Shown here: positions 63,157 through 64,000 of the stretch, piece by piece
Position numbering within the stretch: the first letter of the stretch is position 1
Layout: every line of letters begins with the position of its first letter
Source of the DNA: Bacteroidota bacterium
GTDB taxonomy: Bacteria > Bacteroidota > Bacteroidia > Chitinophagales > Chitinophagaceae
Length of the DNA: 64,000 nt
Direction: 5' to 3'
NCBI GenBank assembly: GCA_018266555.1
Contig: JAFEAF010000010.1
Coordinates: forward strand, 1 to 64,000
Position numbers and translations under genes: made by a program
The notes under the pieces: generated by a model
Databases searched by the model: none
Told to the model about the DNA's origin: nothing
Seen by the model: only the letters and a program-made list of their open reading frames with translations

Positions 63157-64000
63157 CTATCCGCCCACCCTGGAAATGCCGGAAGGAGCTTCAATCTCAA
63201 ATTCATTTTCAAAACCCGGCTTCACGTTAATTTTGCGGTTGACCGGATGTACGATCTCCGGTTGTTTACGTTTCCCAAAAAAATCACCGGGATCCCATTT
63301 ACCGTTTTTATTGGTATCTTCCAGTATGCTAAGCTCATATTCGCCCGGCTGAAAAAGATTTTGTAAGAAATCGGGTGAGTTGAGAGGAAACGATCCTTTT
63401 ATCGCATCGTTTTGTATAAAAATTAAAACCGGATTTTTCGTCATATCCAGATTTCGGAACCGGATTGATAATTTACCATAGTCTTCAGGTCTTTTAGTAG
63501 TAAATGTGATAGTATCGGTTCTCAGTAGTTTTTTCCCGGTAGTGTCTTCTGCAAAATCTTTGTCCAGTATAAGATGATATACTGTATTTTCTTTCCAGGG
63601 ATAATTCAATTCAAGCTGTTTCCCTGTACTATCTTCCTGAAAATGATAATTATTGATGTATGTAAATGTTGAATCACTGCTGAAAATGACCTTTGCTGAA
63701 TCATAGGAACGAAGCGGTATTTCAAAAGTTAGAATAAGCGGACTAAGTAAATCCATTTTTTTATCTACTATGTTCGATTGAAAACGTAGCCTTTTATCTG
63801 TTCCGCCCAAGGGTTTACGAATAGTGAGGCCGGCAGGCGCTTTCACTGCTTCTGCTTTTTTTCTTGCAAACGCATATAAAGTAAAAGGTTCGTTTTTTTG
63901 ATTCGTCACTACAGGCTGATCGGCAAATGCAAAAAGTTGTGTAGTGTCAGTAAATCGCAGGGAACCTCCGCCATCTTTATATGCATATAAATAAAAAGTA
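63157..64000 (-). CDS. Ig-like (Big_5/SbsA-type) protein, C-terminal part
   Basis: The frame is open to the window edge, so the start is missing; about 280 residues are visible. The fold looks beta-rich: VIFSSDSTFTYINNYHFQEDSTG and YHLILDKDFAEDTTGKKL fit a Big_5 domain, and the tail (YELSILEDTNKNGKWDPGDFFGK) is a typical ending of Bacteroidota Ig-like lipoproteins. Function is unknown. It sits upstream of recR on the same strand, 117 bp away. Confidence 0.75.
   Translation of the reverse strand, partial: TFYLYAYKDGGGSLRFTDTTQLFAFADQPVVTNQKNEPFTLYAFARKKAEAVKAPAGLTIRKPLGGTDKRLRFQSNIVDKKMDLLSPLILTFEIPLRSYDSAKVIFSSDSTFTYINNYHFQEDSTGKQLELNYPWKENTVYHLILDKDFAEDTTGKKLLRTDTITFTTKRPEDYGKLSIRFRNLDMTKNPVLIFIQNDAIKGSFPLNSPDFLQNLFQPGEYELSILEDTNKNGKWDPGDFFGKRKQPEIVHPVNRKINVKPGFENEFEIEAPSGISRVGG

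Noticed and set aside
1-64000. CRISPR arrays, insertion sequences, prophage, tRNA and rRNA genes
   Set aside because: No regular spaced repeats, transposase, integrase or tRNA/rRNA structure was recognised anywhere in the window.

Overview
The window comes from a member of the Bacteroidota, most likely the Chitinophagaceae or a close relative. The evidence is the AT-rich DNA, three type IX secretion (T9SS) C-terminal sorting domains, an S46 dipeptidyl-peptidase, DUF4270, DUF4907 and kelch lipoproteins, ribosomal protein THX, a large TonB-dependent receptor, and promoters of the Bacteroidota form TTTG-N19..23-TAnnTTTG. There are no rRNA or tRNA genes, CRISPR arrays or insertion sequences. It reads as chromosomal backbone with catabolic and respiratory islands.

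Layout. 0.2-4.3 kb: peptide use (DPP7-like peptidase, an outer-membrane barrel, dipeptide epimerase). 4.4-11.6 kb: obg, then an overlapping operon (kelch lipoprotein, DUF4907, LytS-type kinase, LytTR regulator) divergent from a DUF4270 lipoprotein and a barrel protein. 11.7-20 kb: a nitrous-oxide reductase island (cytochrome c, clade-II-type nosZ, a membrane-NosL fusion, nosD, nosF, nosY) beside a polytopic His-rich membrane protein. 20-23 kb: two T9SS cargo proteins. 23.2-30.6 kb: a phenylacetate (paa) operon with its TetR regulator, interrupted by an HNH-type gene and a frameshifted four-helix-bundle (S23) gene. 30.7-38.6 kb: a PfkB kinase, a hicAB module with a dead toxin, a lamin-tail protein, asd, DUF2461, ligA and an HD hydrolase. 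38.8-41.8 kb: rplM-rpsI and rpsB-tsf. 41.8-51.4 kb: a PKD lipoprotein, a vanadium-haloperoxidase-like lipoprotein, a T9SS protein, a second LytS/LytTR pair and a TonB receptor. 51.7-64 kb: housekeeping genes (methyltransferase, pyrH, pdxH, THX, hup, xth, LOG, HAD, split metH, recR) and a partial Ig-like protein at the right edge.

Most notable observations. (1) The asd leader contains a promoter, a 14-codon Lys/Thr-rich leader peptide, a 10-bp antiterminator and a mutually exclusive intrinsic terminator, which is the geometry of ribosome-mediated attenuation. (2) A 30-bp site with 20-bp-period direct repeats lies upstream of both genes that flank the second LytS/LytTR pair (the T9SS protein and the TonB receptor), so these may be regulator binding sites. 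(3) hicA carries two in-frame stops while hicB is intact. (4) A single-base insertion breaks an S23 gene inside the paa operon. (5) NosL is fused behind a membrane domain, yet keeps its lipobox and has a possible internal GTG start. (6) The 30-codon THX gene and structured rplM and metH leaders are also present.

Functional links. The peptidase and epimerase suit a peptide-scavenging lifestyle. The nos genes give N2O respiration, with no nitrite or NO reductase in view. The paa genes cover ring epoxidation and isomerisation of phenylacetyl-CoA, but the ligase, ring-opening and beta-oxidation genes must lie elsewhere.
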